This document shows, piece by piece, positions 13,948 to 19,777 of a stretch of DNA of 19,777 nucleotides. How positions within the stretch are numbered: position 1 is the first letter of the stretch; the number at the start of each line of letters is the position of its first letter. The stretch is from JAYVSZ01 sp043774925 (GTDB taxonomy: Bacteria; Pseudomonadota; Gammaproteobacteria; Burkholderiales; Methylophilaceae). The DNA lies in assembly GCA_043774925.1 (NCBI GenBank), contig JAYVSZ010000005.1, positions 1-19,777 on the forward strand. Direction: 5' to 3'. The notes beneath the pieces were generated by a model. The model had not been told where the DNA came from, made no database searches, and worked only from the letters and a program-made list of their open reading frames with translations. Both the position numbers and the translations under genes were made by a program.

Positions 13948-14709
13948 TTAACGTACAAAGCTGCCTTTGCCTTTGCTGCGCTTAATGTCCACAAAATGTT
14001 TAATCGGTTTTGTCTTGGCTGGTGACGATATTCCCAGTAGCTGCGCGTATGGCATCGGGTCTTTGTGAACGTCATCTCGCACGCACGGCCAAACGCTCGA
14101 TTTAAGCACGCTATCACTTTGCAGGCGCGTTAAAACTTGTCGTTCGATACTTTGCTTGTCTTTTGCGTTTAAACGCTTCTTAGCGGCTCTAGCAAGTCCG
14201 TAACGGCAAGCTATCTCGCTGTAAAACAAGTTAATCAGGCGTATTAAATTGCCTTTGCCACCAATTAGCTTGTTGCCCTGCATTTTGCCATCCATTAAGG
14301 GCAAGATTAGGGCATGGGCGTGCGGTGCGCTTTCGTCTAGGTGAACATCAAAACTTAGCAACTCACCCGCAAAGGTTTTGTTTAACCATTGCAGGCAATC
14401 AGCAAAAAATGGCTTGGTATCTTGGCTATGGCGGTCAATCGGCAAGCTGAACAACACCTCAACCGCCATCACGCCATTTTTACGGGGCGTATCAATGCCT
14501 GCCTTCACCATTTGCACCTTTGCGTGGGTTGCAATCACTTCGGGCGCGCTGTCACCAGTCAACGAGTAGTTAAGCGGTGTTCTAGCTACATCTATGTGCG
14601 TACCCGCGCCACGCGCGGCTTGCAGCGTGCGCTTGTTATGCTTTAACGCTTCTAAAACACCACTTTTACCTTTGATTGACCCCAGCCGAATTAAATGGCT
14701 TGCGGCCAT
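13948..14709 (-). CDS. MobV-type relaxase (plasmid mobilization/recombination protein)
   Basis: A 253-residue protein with Pre/MobV relaxase landmarks: HNKR at 24-27, Asn47-Tyr48 in the ARTPLNYSL block, and the metal-binding motif H123-L-D125-E126-SAP-H130-A-H132. Such enzymes nick at oriT and lead single-strand transfer during conjugation, using a helper's mating channel. It is short for the family, lacking the long C-terminal coiled coil of many Pre/Mob proteins, and ends in a basic tail (KRSKGKGSFVR). It starts 3 bases after a 47-residue ORF and is the last gene of a tight minus-strand operon with two helix-turn-helix genes. Its presence makes this a mobilizable island or an integrated plasmid remnant. 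Confidence 0.83.
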   Translation of the reverse strand: MAASHLIRLGSIKGKSGVLEALKHNKRTLQAARGAGTHIDVARTPLNYSLTGDSAPEVIATHAKVQMVKAGIDTPRKNGVMAVEVLFSLPIDRHSQDTKPFFADCLQWLNKTFAGELLSFDVHLDESAPHAHALILPLMDGKMQGNKLIGGKGNLIRLINLFYSEIACRYGLARAAKKRLNAKDKQSIERQVLTRLQSDSVLKSSVWPCVRDDVHKDPMPYAQLLGISSPAKTKPIKHFVDIKRSKGKGSFVR

Positions 14710-14712
14710 CGT

Positions 14713-14856
14713 TTAACTGGTCTGCAACTGCGATAGAAAGTTAATCACACCCAATAGCTCGTTTTCGGTCATCAAGTGCAAATCATGGGCAATTGCATGG
14801 CTGTTAAGCTTCACGCAAAGCGCATAGGCGCGTTTAAATAGTTCAAGCCAAGTCAT
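14713..14856 (-). CDS. Small 47-residue protein between the HTH and relaxase genes
   Basis: The ATG (14856) overlaps the stop of the preceding HTH gene as ATGA, and the TAA (14713-14715) is 3 bases before the relaxase ATG. The product MTWLELFKRAYALCVKLNSH...INFLSQLQTS is predicted to be helical. The overlap on one side and near-contact on the other argue that it is translated. The family is unknown; a small relaxosome accessory or regulator is only a guess from context. Confidence 0.6.
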   Translation of the reverse strand: MTWLELFKRAYALCVKLNSHAIAHDLHLMTENELLGVINFLSQLQTS

Positions 14857-15188
14857 GCCGCCACCTCACTTGTTTTCTCGCTCACAAGCACATATTTTGC
14901 AATGCCTGTATGTTTGCGCTTGGCTTCGGTGTAATCTGCCACATCCACTTTGTTAATGCTGTAACCGTAATTATGCCTAAGCTCAAAAATACGAGCGGCG
15001 GGCGCGAGAATATCCAGCTCGCTGCGCGCCTGCAAAGTGGTAATTGCGCCATGCGTTTTTAAGTAATCTAGTAAGCGTAAACGTTGATTATGGCTGGCAT
15101 TATTGCTACTATCGCTTTGTGGTGTTTTGTAAGCGATTGGGGTGACAGCCCCTTTCGCTTTTGTTTTTTGTGTCGGCTTATTGTGCAT
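14853..15188 (-). CDS. Helix-turn-helix protein (winged-helix type) of the mobile element
   Basis: A 111-residue protein. A basic, Lys/Thr-rich N-terminus (1-30) precedes a winged-helix-like segment, NQRLRLLDYLKTHGAITTLQ then ILAPAARIFELRHNYGY, in which a helix-turn-helix is followed by a Tyr-rich wing. This resembles the HTH_39-like proteins common in phages and islands. It starts 2 bases after the upstream AlpA-like gene, with GAGG nearby, and overlaps the next ORF by 4 bases. It may regulate the mobilization operon or assist replication; neither is proven. Confidence 0.75.
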   Translation of the reverse strand: MHNKPTQKTKAKGAVTPIAYKTPQSDSSNNASHNQRLRLLDYLKTHGAITTLQARSELDILAPAARIFELRHNYGYSINKVDVADYTEAKRKHTGIAKYVLVSEKTSEVAA

Positions 15189-15190
15189 GG

Positions 15191-15427
15191 TTAAGCCTCG
15201 ACTTTCAAAGCGAGTGCTTTTTTGAGTTCGCCTACATTAAATGTGGTGCATCTTTCCGAAAGTTTGTAGGTATTTAACCGCTTGTCTTTCACCAGCCGCC
15301 AAATGGTTGCTTTCGAGCAGCCATAAAGACTTGTAACGGTATTGATTCGCACCATTGCGCTATCGGGTAGCTGGTCAAAGTCGCGTAATGCTGCGTTGAT
15401 TGTATTTGATACTTGGTTCATTTTCAT
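15191..15427 (-). CDS. AlpA-like small DNA-binding protein
   Basis: A helix-turn-helix protein of about 78 residues: SAMVRINTVTSLYGCSKATI, then a Trp-Arg-Leu-Val-Lys-Asp-Lys-Arg-Leu recognition segment and a C-terminal VGELKKAL helix, as in MerR-like/AlpA regulators. P4-type AlpA proteins switch on the integrase or excision. An in-frame TTG lies further upstream (15454), but AGGA directly before ATG-AAA-ATG supports a start at 15427 or 15421. It heads the operon AlpA-like / HTH / 47-residue ORF / relaxase. Confidence 0.75.
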   Translation of the reverse strand: MKMNQVSNTINAALRDFDQLPDSAMVRINTVTSLYGCSKATIWRLVKDKRLNTYKLSERCTTFNVGELKKALALKVEA

Positions 15428-15513
15428 TCGTCCTAGTGATGTCAAAATAGACAAGGCGAATGTTAGTAATTTATTATCAGTATGTAAGGGTCAAGGGGTT
15501 CAATGGCAGCGAC

Positions 15514-15533
15514 AAAAAAGGGTTCAACCCTTT
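15514..15533 (-). terminator. Probable intrinsic terminator of the 329-residue gene
   Basis: On the minus strand AAAGGG-TTGAA-CCCTTT is followed directly by a T-run (CCCTTTTTTG). It lies 40 bases past the stop at 15574. The stem is short, so termination may be partial. Confidence 0.55.
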
Positions 15534-15573
15534 CGCTAAGGCTTATAAACACTAGCTTTAAGGGTTAAGCCTG

Positions 15574-16563
15574 TTAAACATCTCTTCGCTTGCTAGGGTT
15601 ATGGTCAGTAGGTTTAATGATGGTAAAAATTGCTTGTGCTATGTTATCGGAAACAGGCGGCGTAAAACTTTTACCCTCTTCCAAAATCCAATTTACAACC
15701 TCCACTTTTTTAGCATCTACACTCTTACGAGGTGAGAAAAAGTGCTGCAAAGCTTTAATTTGTAATTCATGTGGCTTTGTTACAATAAATGATTCACTAC
15801 TTGCGTTTGATTTTTGTTTTGTACTTATTGCATCGCAAAGTTGAGGCATCATCTCTTTCAATTGAGCAGCGCTCGCTTCAGTAGTTGCTTTATACTCTGA
15901 ATATTCAGTTTTCAATTCTTGATATTTCTCAAACCAATTTATTGCTGTACCTCCAATTTTTTCAACCTCCGCAACTAATTGCACTGGAACGACTAATTGC
16001 AACTCTTTTGCCCAGCCTAGAAAAATGGAAGGTAGCACTGGGTCATATAATTTTTTCCATCTGAGCGCCCTTAAAGCCAAATCGCGGCGCTTTGAATATT
16101 CATCGGCAAACCTAGGCACTATAATCGTTTCCATATCAAACCCCAATTGCCGTTCATTCAAAACTGGCTGAACCATATCCCAGTTTACAATTTTTGGGTT
16201 TTTGCCAAAAGATAAAGCAATTGCCTCGTCCAATGTCCAATCGGCCATTATACTCCAGTAGACAAAGTCAGCATCTGCTGAAGGTTGATTATAAAAACGC
16301 TGCCTTTCTTTTTGTTCATGACTTAGCCTAATGCGCTCCCGTGCTTTCGCAGTTTCTTGCTCGAGTAAGTCATTAAGTTTCACATCGGCTAACGCAAATA
16401 ACTCGCCTTCATATGCCTTAACTTTGCTGATAAGTTCTCGATGTTGTTCATGATTAAAGTTAGAGTTTCCTCTCGACGTAAGCGGTGGCGGTGCTTTTGA
16501 GATATGCCCAAACTTCAGCCCCACCAAATAATCAACCTTACTTTTCTTTGAATTATTTATCAC
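15574..16563 (-). CDS. Conserved-looking island protein of unknown function
   Basis: A 329-residue soluble protein. The start is GTG at 16563, with GAGGGG about eight bases upstream. Visible features are a basic N-terminus, a charged helical segment (about 60-88, ending in EQKERQRFY), a central block with WTLDEAIALSFGKNP, a Trp/Arg-rich stretch (RALRWKKLYDPVLPS), a likely coiled coil (about 218-245, EKYQELKTEYSEYKATTEAS) and a C-terminal VVNWILEEGKSF block. No catalytic motif or membrane segment is seen. I cannot assign a family. It is transcribed alone, with its own upstream gap and terminator, between the TA/lipoprotein cluster and the mobilization operon. Confidence 0.7.
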   Translation of the reverse strand: MINNSKKSKVDYLVGLKFGHISKAPPPLTSRGNSNFNHEQHRELISKVKAYEGELFALADVKLNDLLEQETAKARERIRLSHEQKERQRFYNQPSADADFVYWSIMADWTLDEAIALSFGKNPKIVNWDMVQPVLNERQLGFDMETIIVPRFADEYSKRRDLALRALRWKKLYDPVLPSIFLGWAKELQLVVPVQLVAEVEKIGGTAINWFEKYQELKTEYSEYKATTEASAAQLKEMMPQLCDAISTKQKSNASSESFIVTKPHELQIKALQHFFSPRKSVDAKKVEVVNWILEEGKSFTPPVSDNIAQAIFTIIKPTDHNPSKRRDV

Positions 16564-16631
16564 TATATACGCCCCTCACGCCCCTAATTGTAAGAAACCA
16601 CACCAGCTAGGTTAGGGTTGCCTAGTTTTTC

Positions 16632-16654
16632 GCACCAGTTAATTAGGCTGGTGC
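16632..16654. repeat. Inverted repeat between the lipoprotein and the 329-residue gene
   Basis: Perfect 7-base arms gcaccag and ctggtgc are separated by ttaattagg. No T-run follows on the minus strand. It lies upstream of the 329-residue gene and just past the lipoprotein stop, so it could be an operator or a 3' hairpin. Confidence 0.5.
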
Positions 16655-16685
16655 TAGGTGCGGCTAAACAAAACGTTAAATACTT

Positions 16686-17024
16686 CTAATATCCACTACC
16701 GCCATTAACGTAATTCACGCAGCCCTCATTAAATGAGTCAGAGCTTCCATCGCAATCAGTTTCGCTACTAATGCTGTTATCCTGCGCCCACTCATAACCC
16801 GCTTGATGCCCTGAGCAATCGCCAGTGCAATTGCTAGTAGTCGCATCAACTTCTGCTTGTTGCGTTTCGTCAAGCTGGTCTTCGGTTAAATCTTCGGCGG
16901 GTATGTCATAGGTTTCTTGCGCTGTTTCGACTGTTGAAGCTGGGTAATTTTCAGAAAAAATTTCAGTTTTATCTGAACATGACGCTATAAGCCAAGCTAA
17001 TGAAATTATGATTAACCAACGCAT
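16686..17024 (-). CDS. Cys-rich small lipoprotein
   Basis: A 112-residue protein with a lipoprotein signal: MRWLIIISLAWLIASC, Cys16 being the lipidated residue after a Leu-Ile-Ala-Ser lipobox. An acidic linker rich in Glu, Asp and Thr (about 17-62) leads to a compact Cys-rich C-terminal domain with CTGDCSGHQAGYEWA, then Asp-Cys and SFNEGCVNYV: four cysteines (two disulfides are plausible) and an invariant-looking SGH-AGY-WA core. I have seen this type of domain in accessory proteins of other proteobacteria but know of no function. The ATG directly abuts the higA TAA with no gap, so it is translationally linked to the toxin-antitoxin pair. Confidence 0.78.
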   Translation of the reverse strand: MRWLIIISLAWLIASCSDKTEIFSENYPASTVETAQETYDIPAEDLTEDQLDETQQAEVDATTSNCTGDCSGHQAGYEWAQDNSISSETDCDGSSDSFNEGCVNYVNGGSGY

Positions 17025-17402
17025 TTAAGCTGCCCTTGCTTGCAGCGGGTAATCTTGTATCAACACATTGGCGGGCAGATTTAGGCCTTCGGCTAAACGC
17101 CTTATCATGTCTAGCGATAACGGCCTCACGCGGTTGATAATGTCTGAAACGCGCCCACGCGCTCCGATGTACGGCTCTAAATCTTTGCGCGTTAAGCCAC
17201 GCGCTTGCATAATGTATTGCAAAAATTCTATTGGGTCTGGCGCTGCAATTGAGTAGTGTTTTTGCTCGTACACTTCCACCAGCAAGCTAAGCACTTCAAG
17301 CTTATCCGCTTGTTTGCTGCCCGCTTCGGCTTGCCATAGTTGCTCAATCTCGCCAAGTGCGGCTTGATAATCTTGCTCGGTTTGTAGTGGTTTAATATCC
17401 AT
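17025..17402 (-). CDS. higA: HigA-type antitoxin, XRE family
   Basis: A 125-residue protein starting MDIKPLQTEQDYQAALGEIE. The N-terminal segment (1-60) is characteristic of HigA partners of HigB toxins, and the C-terminal XRE domain (about 65-120) reads ARGLTRKDLEPYIGARGRVS followed by SLDMIRRLAEGLNLPANVL. An in-frame ATG 20 codons upstream lies inside higB; the chosen start is backed by AGAGGT (17409-17414) and by the usual start of the family. It begins 10 bases after the higB stop. It should neutralise HigB and repress the operon. Confidence 0.88.
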   Translation of the reverse strand: MDIKPLQTEQDYQAALGEIEQLWQAEAGSKQADKLEVLSLLVEVYEQKHYSIAAPDPIEFLQYIMQARGLTRKDLEPYIGARGRVSDIINRVRPLSLDMIRRLAEGLNLPANVLIQDYPLQARAA

Positions 17403-17412
17403 ATTTTTACCT

Positions 17413-17706
17413 CTAAATGTTGCTTGCATCAATGCGGTTATATTCATCATGCGTGCCAACAAAGCGAATAAACATTAAGCCGCCCGTGTAACGCACCGCG
17501 ACAACTAGGCGGTAATCGTTGCCTTTAATGTTAAACACCACGCGGTTGCCCTCTATAAAGCTGGCGTTACGGTGCGCTTGCTTAATATCAGCGGGCGTTT
17601 GCCAATTGGCGTGGTTTGCCTCTGCGTACCAATTGCGTAAGGGTGTTTCTGCTTGCGGGTGCTTTTGCCAAAACTCGCGCAAGGCTTTAACTGAAATAAT
17701 ACGCAT
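17413..17706 (-). CDS. higB: HigB-type mRNA interferase toxin
   Basis: A 97-residue protein with the hallmarks of the HigB toxin family: MRIISVKALREFWQKHPQAE at the N-terminus, the helix LRNWYAEANHANW, the strands NRVVFNIKGNDYRLVVAVRY and the ending FIRFVGTHDEYNRID. Family members are ribosome-dependent mRNA-cleaving RNases of the RelE fold. It is toxin-first, as is normal for higBA. The ATG has no Shine-Dalgarno and lies five bases after a -10-like TATATT. The truncated integrase gene ends 40 bases upstream. Confidence 0.92.
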   Translation of the reverse strand: MRIISVKALREFWQKHPQAETPLRNWYAEANHANWQTPADIKQAHRNASFIEGNRVVFNIKGNDYRLVVAVRYTGGLMFIRFVGTHDEYNRIDASNI

Positions 17707-17711
17707 GAATT

Positions 17712-17740
17712 AATATAGCATGTTACCGAATTGGTAGCAA
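17712..17740 (-). promoter_or_regulatory. higBA promoter and operator candidate
   Basis: On the minus strand TTGCTA and TATATT are separated by 17 bases, and TATATT ends five bases before the higB ATG. Within the spacer gttacc-gaatt-ggtagc (17722-17738) is a near-perfect inverted repeat, as expected for XRE autorepression. The -35 match is modest. Confidence 0.55.
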
Positions 17741-17746
17741 ATGATT

Positions 17747-18773
17747 TTATGCTTGTTTTAAAGGCACTATTTTTGCACCGTTGCGCATAATATCTAACTG
17801 GTCGCTCCACCATTGCGCCAATTCTTTACGCTCGCGGTCATAAGTAGCCTCATTGTAAACGGCTCTAATTTTGTTGGTGTCGCCATGCGATAGCGCCGTC
17901 TCGATGACATCCGCCCTAAATAAGCCGCTTTCATTTGCCTGTGTGCTAAAAAAGTGGCGGCAACCATGCGGTACTATGTGGTAATCGGCAAAGCAAAGCC
18001 TAAATGCTTTTCTAACCGTTGCCTCTGAAATGGGTTTTCTATCGAGCCGTGACGCGAAAACATACTCGCTATGCCCTGTGTATTGTTTTAGCTCTTTTAA
18101 CACGCCTATGGCTTGCCTAGATAGCATAACGGTGTGCGGCTTTGTCATGTGTTTGCGTGTTTTGGATTGCTCTAGCGGAATTGTCCATACCGCTTTCTCT
18201 AAATCAAAATCCATCCATTTAGCGCAGCGCAGTTCACTCGGTCTTTGTGCAAAGCTAAGCATGAGGTAAACGCATGTTGAAACTTCAAAACTACCTGAGT
18301 AATCGGTCAGGTTGCGCAACAGTTTGCCAGCGTCACTCGCAGATTTCAGTCTAGGGAATTTTTCGCTTACATGCTTTTTAAGTCGTAAATCCGTGACGGG
18401 GATAGGATTTTCACGAATCAGCTTATCACTTAGCGCAAAATCAAACACTTGCTTAATCCACCCGCGCGATTTTTCCATAATCTCAAGCGCACCTCGCTTT
18501 TGCATCACCAGCAAACATTCGCGCACCATGTGGTTATCAATCTTGCCAATAGGGTAATCGCCCAGCTTGCTGTAAACGTTGGCATTGAAGGTTTGCACAA
18601 TTTTTAAGTGTGTACTTTGCGCGAGCGTGTGTTTTTTAATCTCTAACCATGTCTCGGCAACCGAGCGAAAAGTTGCCTCTGCGCTTTTAGCCGCCCGCGC
18701 TTTTTCCAGCTTAGCTTCAATGATTGGGTCTTTGTGGTCATCAGGGCGGTTGTGATTAACTTGTGCGCTAGGC
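17747..18773 (-). pseudogene. DUF4102-type tyrosine integrase, 5'-truncated
   Basis: The open frame runs from a TAG codon just above 18773 down to 17747, about 340 codons. It includes PSAQVNHNRPDDHKDPIIEA, then SVAETWLEIKKHTLAQST, the core-binding domain and a complete catalytic domain: Arg in RPSELRCAKW, HGCRHFFST, ALSHGD and the nucleophile Tyr in NKIRAVYNEA. A full-length member has about 100 further N-terminal residues (the arm-binding domain), absent here because the sequence above 18774 is unrelated and opens with an in-frame stop. No ATG exists in frame before the core-binding domain; a GTG at 18598 would give only 283 residues. The integrase is therefore probably inactive and the element fixed. 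Confidence 0.85.
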
Positions 18774-18858
18774 TAGGGGCATTCAAACTGATAGTAAAAC
18801 TAGACGGGAGCATGTCAAATGTGGCCTGCTCAAGCTATTTTGAGCGTGAGCAGTGGCC

Positions 18859-18945
18859 GTAGGGCGGATGAGCGTAGCGTTATCCGCCGAATGATCCTTG
18901 CAAAAAATCACATGCGGCGGATAACGCTACGCTCATCCGCCCTAC
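18859..18945. repeat. Large inverted repeat of the GGCGGATAACGC type
   Basis: Two 31-base arms (18859-18889 and 18915-18945) are perfect reverse complements separated by 25 bases. Each arm is itself nearly palindromic (ggcggatgagcgtagcg...ttatccgcc). Units of this kind are dispersed between genes in many proteobacteria. Here the repeat sits next to the break point of the truncated integrase. Confidence 0.85.
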
Positions 18946-19061
18946 ATTTGTTTTTTTAAGCTATTATTCAAAGTATGCAAATGAATAATAACTTAAGCAT
19001 CACCATCAAGCCCAATAAGGGCACAGCCAAGCCGAAGGAGCTGGCAATGATTAAAAAACCA

Positions 19062-19325
19062 TCAAGCCGCGTGCAGCTCCTTGCGTATTGTCTCGCGCAC
19101 CACATCGGCCAAGCTCAAGCCTTGTGCATATTGGCTCAGCGCTTCATTCATCATGGTTTGGTAACTGCCGCCGCTGGCTTCTGCGCGGGCTTTAAACGCA
19201 TTCAACACAGCGTTATCCACACGCATGGTAATACGCGTTTTGCCCGCCATTTCGGCTTGCAATTTAGCCAACACAGGCACATCTTTAGCCCGTTTGGCAT
19301 TGGTAAAATCATATTCCTTGCGCAT
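19062..19325 (-). CDS. brnA: BrnA-type antitoxin
   Basis: An 87-residue protein. The N-terminal stretch MRKEYDFTNAKRAKDVPVLA is typical of BrnA, followed by a ribbon-helix-helix-like part (KTRITMRVDNAVLNAFKARA, SYQTMMNEALSQYAQG). It should bind BrnT and repress the operon. It has a strong AAGGAG (19336-19341) ten bases upstream and overlaps the 3' end of the toxin frame by 17 bases. The antitoxin frame is intact although the toxin is frameshifted. Confidence 0.9.
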   Translation of the reverse strand: MRKEYDFTNAKRAKDVPVLAKLQAEMAGKTRITMRVDNAVLNAFKARAEASGGSYQTMMNEALSQYAQGLSLADVVRETIRKELHAA

Positions 19326-19577
19326 AATATTTTTTCTCCTTGATTGTGGCTTTGCGGGCAGAAATCAAACGTATTAGCTCTCCATCGCGCAGCGTATAAC
19401 AAACGGTTAATAAACCTGCATCGCTCATTCCAATTAACAACCACCTTGCCTCGCCTGCGGCATCAGGGTCTTTTATCACTAAGGCTAGCGGGTCTAGCAG
19501 GCAGATGCAGTGTCAAACGCAACACCATGCTTTTTTAGATTGTTTTTTGCTTTTGCAGGGTCAAACTCAACATTCAT
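19309..19577 (-). pseudogene. brnT: BrnT-type toxin (DUF497), frameshifted
   Basis: From ATG 19577 the reading is MNVEFDPAKAKNNLKKHGVA then FDTASAC, and it stops at TAG (19494-19496), codon 28. Moving the frame by one base right there restores the family sequence LDPLALVIKDPDAAGEARW and continues to SARKATIKEKKY, ending at TGA 19309-19311. One base is therefore missing near 19497. BrnT is a RelE-like RNase; with this lesion it would be a 27-residue stub. Either the toxin is dead while its antitoxin remains, or the base is a sequencing error. Confidence 0.88.
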
Positions 19578-19584
19578 ACAATAT

Positions 19585-19613
19585 ATGATATGTACAATTG
19601 TACACAAAGTCAA
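19585..19613 (-). promoter_or_regulatory. brnTA promoter with palindromic operator
   Basis: On the minus strand TTGACT (19608-19613) and TATCAT (19585-19590) are exactly 17 bases apart. The spacer contains the perfect 14-base palindrome tgtacaattgtaca (19591-19604). The -10 ends seven bases before the toxin ATG, so the transcript should have almost no leader. Confidence 0.72.
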
Positions 19614-19719
19614 GTTTTTGGCCATTCTTTAGTGGCAAATAACGCGCAGTGGAGGGCGGTAGCATGATGTATAACCGTGGTCTGCCTCCCATTAATGCTA
19701 ACTATAAAGGATATTAAAG

Positions 19720-19777
19720 ATGAAATTAACCTTATTAGGATTCAAATTCCGTCTATTTTTGGTCATGTTAACAGCTG
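19720..19777 (+). CDS. Start of a plus-strand gene, truncated by the window
   Basis: ATG 19720 is preceded by AAGGA nine bases upstream. The 19 visible codons read MKLTLLGFKFRLFLVMLTA, a short basic start followed by a hydrophobic stretch, as in a signal peptide or first membrane helix. Too little is visible to name it. Confidence 0.55.
   Translation, partial: MKLTLLGFKFRLFLVMLTA

Noticed and set aside
17403..17462. Extended start for higA (20 extra codons)
   Set aside because: The extension lies inside higB, whereas the internal ATG at 17402 has a good AGAGGT and gives the usual HigA N-terminus.
18975..19343. A 122-codon plus-strand frame starting MQMNNNLSITIKPN
   Set aside because: Most of it is the reverse strand of the antitoxin gene brnA; only the first ~29 codons are outside that gene, and they show no family resemblance.
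19640..19690. Hairpin formed by gtggagggcgg and the later ctgcctccc
   Set aside because: Pairing is short and interrupted with a long loop, so it is not distinguishable from chance.
1..19777. CRISPR array
   Set aside because: No regularly spaced direct repeats were found; the repeats present are palindromic and dispersed.

Overview
The window looks like a chromosomal segment of a betaproteobacterium, probably a methylotroph of the Methylophilaceae. This placement is inferred from the protein sequences, the uvrC-pgsA-tRNA-Gly-tRNA-Cys order and moderate base composition; no database was searched. It joins a conserved core block to two accessory regions.

Region 1 (1-6514, all minus strand) is a surface-adhesin locus. 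Reading from 6514 downwards it holds a LapB-type type I secretion ATPase with a peptidase-dead C39-like domain, a LapC/HlyD-type membrane fusion protein, a LuxR-type regulator whose receiver domain lacks the phospho-acceptor, and the 5' part (718 codons) of a giant adhesin. The adhesin begins with a LapA-type retention module carrying an Ala-Ala-Gly site and continues into Ig-like and VCBS/cadherin-like repeats. No outer-membrane channel, LapD or LapG gene is seen here.

Region 2 (6716-9461) is housekeeping: uvrC, pgsA, tRNA-Gly(GCC) and tRNA-Cys(GCA), in the order also known from enterobacteria.

Region 3 (9462-12347) is an insertion bounded by two same-direction copies of the first ~70 codons of uvrC: the working gene ending at 9461 and a diverged, frameshifted fragment at 12102-12347. 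Between them lie a small XRE regulator, a prepilin-like protein, a small membrane protein and a PIN/RHH toxin-antitoxin pair. Beyond it are a membrane-anchored c-type cytochrome (12454-13224) and a 4-oxalocrotonate tautomerase-type small enzyme (13321-13500).

Region 4 (about 13.5-18.8 kb) is a degraded integrative mobilizable element: a 5'-truncated DUF4102-type tyrosine integrase, HigBA, a Cys-rich lipoprotein, an unknown 329-residue protein, two small DNA-binding proteins, a 47-residue ORF and a short MobV relaxase, all on the minus strand. A large inverted repeat (18859-18945) and a BrnTA module with a frameshifted toxin follow, then the start of a new plus-strand gene.

The most coherent unexpected pattern is shared by the three unrelated toxin-antitoxin pairs (PIN/RHH, HigBA, BrnTA). 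Each is toxin-first. Each has a sigma70-like -10 element only 5-9 bases before the toxin ATG, so the toxin would be read from a leaderless or almost leaderless message, while the antitoxin has a strong Shine-Dalgarno. In each, an inverted repeat overlaps the promoter. A 49-bp palindromic repeat (2275-2323, 13254-13302, degenerate core near 11267-11297) also recurs at gene 3' ends.
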